A stretch of 64,000 bases of DNA from JAJYSO01 sp964579505 (GTDB lineage Bacteria > Bacteroidota > Bacteroidia > Flavobacteriales > Flavobacteriaceae), in the NCBI GenBank assembly GCA_964579505.1, contig CAZOGC010000012.1:5299-69298 (forward strand), in the 5' to 3' direction. Below, in pieces: positions 60,947-64,000 of the stretch. The notes under the pieces were generated by a model. It saw nothing but the letters and a program-made list of their open reading frames with translations. It was not told where the DNA came from and did no database searches. The position numbers were made by a program, and so were the translations under genes. How positions within the stretch are numbered: position 1 is the first letter of the stretch; each line of letters opens with the position of its first letter.

Positions 60947-63175
60947 ATGAGCGAAAAACCCAAAATAACCTATACTAAAACTGACGAGGCTCCCGCTTTA
61001 GCCACCCATTCCTTCCTTCCTATAGTAAAAGCTTTTACCCAAACCGCTAACATTGAAGTAGAGACTAAAGACATTTCTTTAGCAGGACGTATCTTAGCGC
61101 GTTTTCCGGAAGTACTAACCGACGCGCAAAAAACCCCTGACGCACTTGCCGAGCTAGGCCAGTTGGTTCAACAACCAAATGCTAACCTAATTAAATTACC
61201 GAATATTAGTGCTTCTGTACCGCAGCTTACCACTGCCATTAAAGAATTACAAAAGAAAGGGTATAACCTACCTGACTATCCAACTGAACCCAAAACAGAA
61301 GCCGAAAAAACCATCAGAGCTAAATACGATAAAATTAAAGGAAGCGCTGTAAACCCGGTTATTCGCGAAGGGAACTCTGATCGCCGTGCCCCACAAGCCG
61401 TAAAAAACTTTGTTAAGAAACACCCGCACCATATGGGCGCATGGAGTACTCATTCTAAAACGCGGGTGGCCACTATGCAAAAAGACGATTTTCACCACAA
61501 CGAAAAATCAGTTACCATATCTAACGCTTGCCATGTCAATATTCAGTTTACAGACAAATCCGGAAATACTACCTTACTAAAAGAAAACCTTCCTTTATTA
61601 AAAGGGGAAGTTATCGATGCTACCGTAATGCATAAAAAGGCCTTGCGCAACTTTTTAGCCGAACAAATTGCAGCTGCCAAAGAAGAAAACGTCTTATTTT
61701 CTCTTCATATGAAAGCCACCATGATGAAGGTTTCTGACCCAATCATTTTTGGCCATGCAGTAGAAGTTTATTTTAAAGATGTCTATGAAAAATATGCAGC
61801 TGATTTAAAAACATGCGGAGCAGACGCTACTAGCGGACTCGGAGCTGTATTAGGAGCCATCAAAACTTTACCACAAGAAAAATATGACGCCATCAACAAG
61901 GCTATTCAAGAGACTTTGCAAAAAAATGCAGCCGTAGCTATGGTTAATTCTGATAAGGGCATTACTAACTTACACGTACCTAGCGATGTAATTATAGATG
62001 CCTCTATGCCGGCTATGATTCGCAATTCCGGAAAAATGTGGAATGCAAAAGGTGAAACCGAAGATACCTTAGCCGTTATTCCTGATAGCAGCTATGCCGG
62101 CCTATACGATGCTACTGTCGAATTCTGTAAAAAGAACGGCGCTTTTGATCCAACCACCATGGGTACCGTACAAAACGTCGGACTTATGGCACAAAAAGCC
62201 GAAGAATACGGCTCTCACGATAAAACTTTTGAACTACCCGGAGACGGTACTGTTACCGTTGTAAATACTACTACAGGAGAAGTACTAATCTCACACAACG
62301 TAGAAGAAGGAGATATTTGGCGTATGTGTCAAACCAAAGATGCACCTATTCACAACTGGGTACAACTAGCCGTAAACCGTGCGCGCGAAACACAATGGCC
62401 AACCATTTTTTGGCTCGACAAAAACCGTGCACACGATGCTGAATTAATCAAAAAGGTGAATGACTATTTAAAAGAAGAAGACACCAACGGACTAGACATT
62501 CAAATTTTAGGTACTGTAGAAGCCACTAATTACTCCTTACAACGCGCCAAAGAAGGGAAAAACACGATTTCGGTTACCGGAAATGTTTTACGCGATTACC
62601 TAACAGATTTGTTTCCTATCTTAGAATTGGGTACCAGTGCTAAAATGCTTTCTATTGTTCCATTAATGAATGGTGGGGGATTATTTGAAACCGGCGCCGG
62701 CGGATCTGCCCCTAAACACGTACAACAATTTTTAAGTGAAGGCCACTTGCGCTGGGATTCGCTTGGAGAATTCTTAGCGCTTTCTGTGTCATTAGAACAT
62801 CTCGGAAAAAAATATGACAACACACAGGCTCTTGTCTTATCTAAAGCTCTAGATAAGGCTACCGATAAGTTGTTAGACAACCAAAAATCACCCTCGCGTA
62901 AAGTAGGTGAGCTCGACAATCGAGGTAGTCATTATTATTTAGCCACATACTGGGCTGAAGCTTTAGCTAACCAAGAGGAAGATGCAGATTTAAAACAGAT
63001 TTTTTCTTCTATAGCGAAACAATTGCAAGAAAACGAAACTGACATCTTAACTGAATTAAATGCCGCACAGGGCCATGAAGTAAGCATTGAGGGCTATTAT
63101 AAACCCAATGAAGAACGTGTTTTTGCCGAAATGCGCCCAAGTGAAACCCTCAATAAAATTATTGCTGCACTATAA
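60947..63175 (+). CDS. icd: Monomeric NADP-dependent isocitrate dehydrogenase
   Basis: A 742-residue monomeric-type IDH, a form unrelated in length to the 400-residue dimeric enzyme. ITYTKTDEAPALATHSFLPIVKAF is the N-terminal signature; NSDRRAPQAVKNFVKKHPHHMGAW and LHMKATMMKVSDPIIFGH form the isocitrate and metal site; SDKGITNLHVPSDVIIDASMPAMIR and WFWLD-like segments near residue 490 are family motifs. It oxidises isocitrate to 2-oxoglutarate with NADP in the citrate cycle. A strong terminator follows. Confidence 0.96.
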   Translation: MSEKPKITYTKTDEAPALATHSFLPIVKAFTQTANIEVETKDISLAGRILARFPEVLTDAQKTPDALAELGQLVQQPNANLIKLPNISASVPQLTTAIKELQKKGYNLPDYPTEPKTEAEKTIRAKYDKIKGSAVNPVIREGNSDRRAPQAVKNFVKKHPHHMGAWSTHSKTRVATMQKDDFHHNEKSVTISNACHVNIQFTDKSGNTTLLKENLPLLKGEVIDATVMHKKALRNFLAEQIAAAKEENVLFSLHMKATMMKVSDPIIFGHAVEVYFKDVYEKYAADLKTCGADATSGLGAVLGAIKTLPQEKYDAINKAIQETLQKNAAVAMVNSDKGITNLHVPSDVIIDASMPAMIRNSGKMWNAKGETEDTLAVIPDSSYAGLYDATVEFCKKNGAFDPTTMGTVQNVGLMAQKAEEYGSHDKTFELPGDGTVTVVNTTTGEVLISHNVEEGDIWRMCQTKDAPIHNWVQLAVNRARETQWPTIFWLDKNRAHDAELIKKVNDYLKEEDTNGLDIQILGTVEATNYSLQRAKEGKNTISVTGNVLRDYLTDLFPILELGTSAKMLSIVPLMNGGGLFETGAGGSAPKHVQQFLSEGHLRWDSLGEFLALSVSLEHLGKKYDNTQALVLSKALDKATDKLLDNQKSPSRKVGELDNRGSHYYLATYWAEALANQEEDADLKQIFSSIAKQLQENETDILTELNAAQGHEVSIEGYYKPNEERVFAEMRPSETLNKIIAAL

Positions 63176-63213
63176 ACGGCATTATTTACCGAAACTATTT
63201 TTGGTTCCCATAC

Positions 63214-63253
63214 AAACCTGTAAGTTATTTTAGCATACTTACAGGTTTTTTTA
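63214..63253 (+). terminator. Terminator of icd
   Basis: AAACCTGTAAGT pairs with ACTTACAGGTTT across 11 bases, followed by TTTTT. Confidence 0.88.
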
Positions 63254-63369
63254 TGGTTAGAATCAAATTACACCTTCAAAAAGATAAAATTTTAAACAAG
63301 TTTTAAGAGTAAAATAAGTAATAAGGCATTTATTTTGTTGATAACATGATGAAATAAAACCTTATTATT

Positions 63370-63924
63370 ATGAAACGAGTCGCATTTTTAAGTTTATTGG
63401 CACTGGTTTTTACAGCCTGCCATGCACACGCACAACAACAAAGTAAAAGTGGAAAAGAAACCACCATTACTCACAAAACACCACAAGGAAACTGGACCGT
63501 TCATAAGAAATATGACCAAAATGGAAACCTTATCGAAAAAGATTCTGTTTATTCGTATAGTTATTCTTCTGTAAATGGAAAGCCGGTTCCTCAAAATCAA
63601 TTAGACAGCTTGCAAAAGCGTTTTTATCAACATATGCGGATGGGCACTTTCCCCGGATTTCAACATTTTTTTGCACAAACCCCGCAAGGTGCTCCTAATA
63701 TTGATTCACTTCAAAATTCGTTTTTCAGCAATGGTTTTGGCATGAATATCAGCCAAATTCAACAACATATGATGCAACAAATGCGCGCTATGCGCCAACA
63801 TTTTATGCAACAAGCCATTCCGCACAGAAGATACATTCCACGAAAAACACCCCATAAGCAAAAGAAAGCCACTAAAGCCACGAAAGAAGATAAGCAGGCC
63901 ACGTTTCCGACCCATCATATTTAA
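63370..63924 (+). CDS. Exported Met/His/Gln-rich protein
   Basis: A 184-residue protein with a signal peptide (MKRVAFLSLLALVFTACHAHAQ). Cleavage by signal peptidase I after HAHA is likely; Cys17 in FTAC could alternatively be a lipobox. Residues about 130-155 are rich in Met, His and Gln (QIQQHMMQQMRAMRQHFMQQ), and the C-terminus is Lys/Thr-rich. A Met/His-rich exported segment suggests copper or other metal binding, as in periplasmic metal chaperones, but this is only inference. I recognise no family. A terminator follows. Confidence 0.6.
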   Translation: MKRVAFLSLLALVFTACHAHAQQQSKSGKETTITHKTPQGNWTVHKKYDQNGNLIEKDSVYSYSYSSVNGKPVPQNQLDSLQKRFYQHMRMGTFPGFQHFFAQTPQGAPNIDSLQNSFFSNGFGMNISQIQQHMMQQMRAMRQHFMQQAIPHRRYIPRKTPHKQKKATKATKEDKQATFPTHHI

Positions 63925-63952
63925 TACAAGTTATAAAAACGAGCACAAAAAG

Positions 63953-63992
63953 TAGCCGTCTCAAAAGCATATTTTGAGGCGGTTATTTTTTT
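63953..63992 (+). terminator. Terminator at the window end
   Basis: TAGCCGTCTCAAAA pairs with TTTTGAGGCGGTTA (with G-T pairs) around GCATA, followed by a T run. Confidence 0.8.
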
Positions 63993-64000
63993 GAGCTTTA

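Overview
The window is a stretch of core chromosome from a member of the Bacteroidota, almost certainly Flavobacteriaceae. The evidence is the AT-rich composition, the fused SecDF, a PUR/DUF3276 protein, DUF2851 and DUF1232 proteins, an OstA-like protein, a 300-residue NusB, a Bacteroidota-type Fur without its usual cysteine pair, and repeated use of the TAnnTTTG -7 promoter element in place of a sigma70 -10 box. I found no transposase, integrase, phage gene, CRISPR array or rRNA. The only RNA gene I can support is one tRNA-Glu.

Layout. 0-4.5 kb: minus-strand genes (partial DUF2851, a cystathionine beta-synthase-like enzyme, DUF1232, rluF, an alpha/beta hydrolase, a lipoprotein). 4.5-12 kb: plus-strand queE, gyrB, secDF and a membrane-anchored SRPBCC/GyrI-like protein, then a convergent DinB protein. 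12-15 kb: a 57-residue membrane protein, kup and a thioesterase, all minus. 15-18 kb: dnaA, a low-Mr phosphatase and an RsmI-like methyltransferase. 18.7-21.2 kb: the one clearly accessory segment, with two near-identical exported proteins, an unrelated exported protein between them, and a repeated promoter/leader whose middle copy leads into a decayed stretch. 21.3-30 kb: rhodanese, ferritin, a CoA-binding protein, a Na+/solute symporter, recR, a glycosyltransferase, a probable surface lipoprotein, a 2-oxoacid dehydrogenase E2, a GNAT and a cyclase-family protein. 30-35.5 kb: M1 peptidase, hisC and an SF2 helicase. 35.5-40 kb: a large beta-propeller-like lipoprotein, rpsT, tRNA-Glu and proS. 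40-46 kb: a very unusual Tyr/Trp-rich then Arg/Thr-rich lipoprotein, an OmpP1/FadL porin, a PUR protein and an ABC exporter. 45-53 kb: nusB, a DUF1573 lipoprotein, yajC, pepT, pyrD, HMG-CoA lyase, a TPR protein and a class III aminotransferase. 53-64 kb: OstA-like, purA, fur, rel, an OmpA-family porin, monomeric isocitrate dehydrogenase and a Met/His/Gln-rich exported protein.

Functional themes are replication initiation and topology (dnaA, gyrB, recR), translation (proS, rpsT, tRNA-Glu, rluF, an RsmI-like protein), protein export (secDF, yajC), outer-membrane assembly (OstA-like, OmpA, OmpP1, lipoproteins), and nucleotide, amino-acid and central metabolism (purA, pyrD, hisC, icd, E2, HMG-CoA lyase). 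Several promoters place the predicted transcription start within a few bases of the ATG (DUF1232, queE, recR, HMG-CoA lyase, possibly fur), so leaderless mRNAs are likely. I see no complete, clearly new multi-gene system. The best candidates for novelty are the 18.9-21.2 kb duplicated exported-protein cluster, the 40.1-41.3 kb tripartite lipoprotein, the hairpin region upstream of ferritin (22.3-22.5 kb), and the twin operator-like repeats in front of the OmpA gene.
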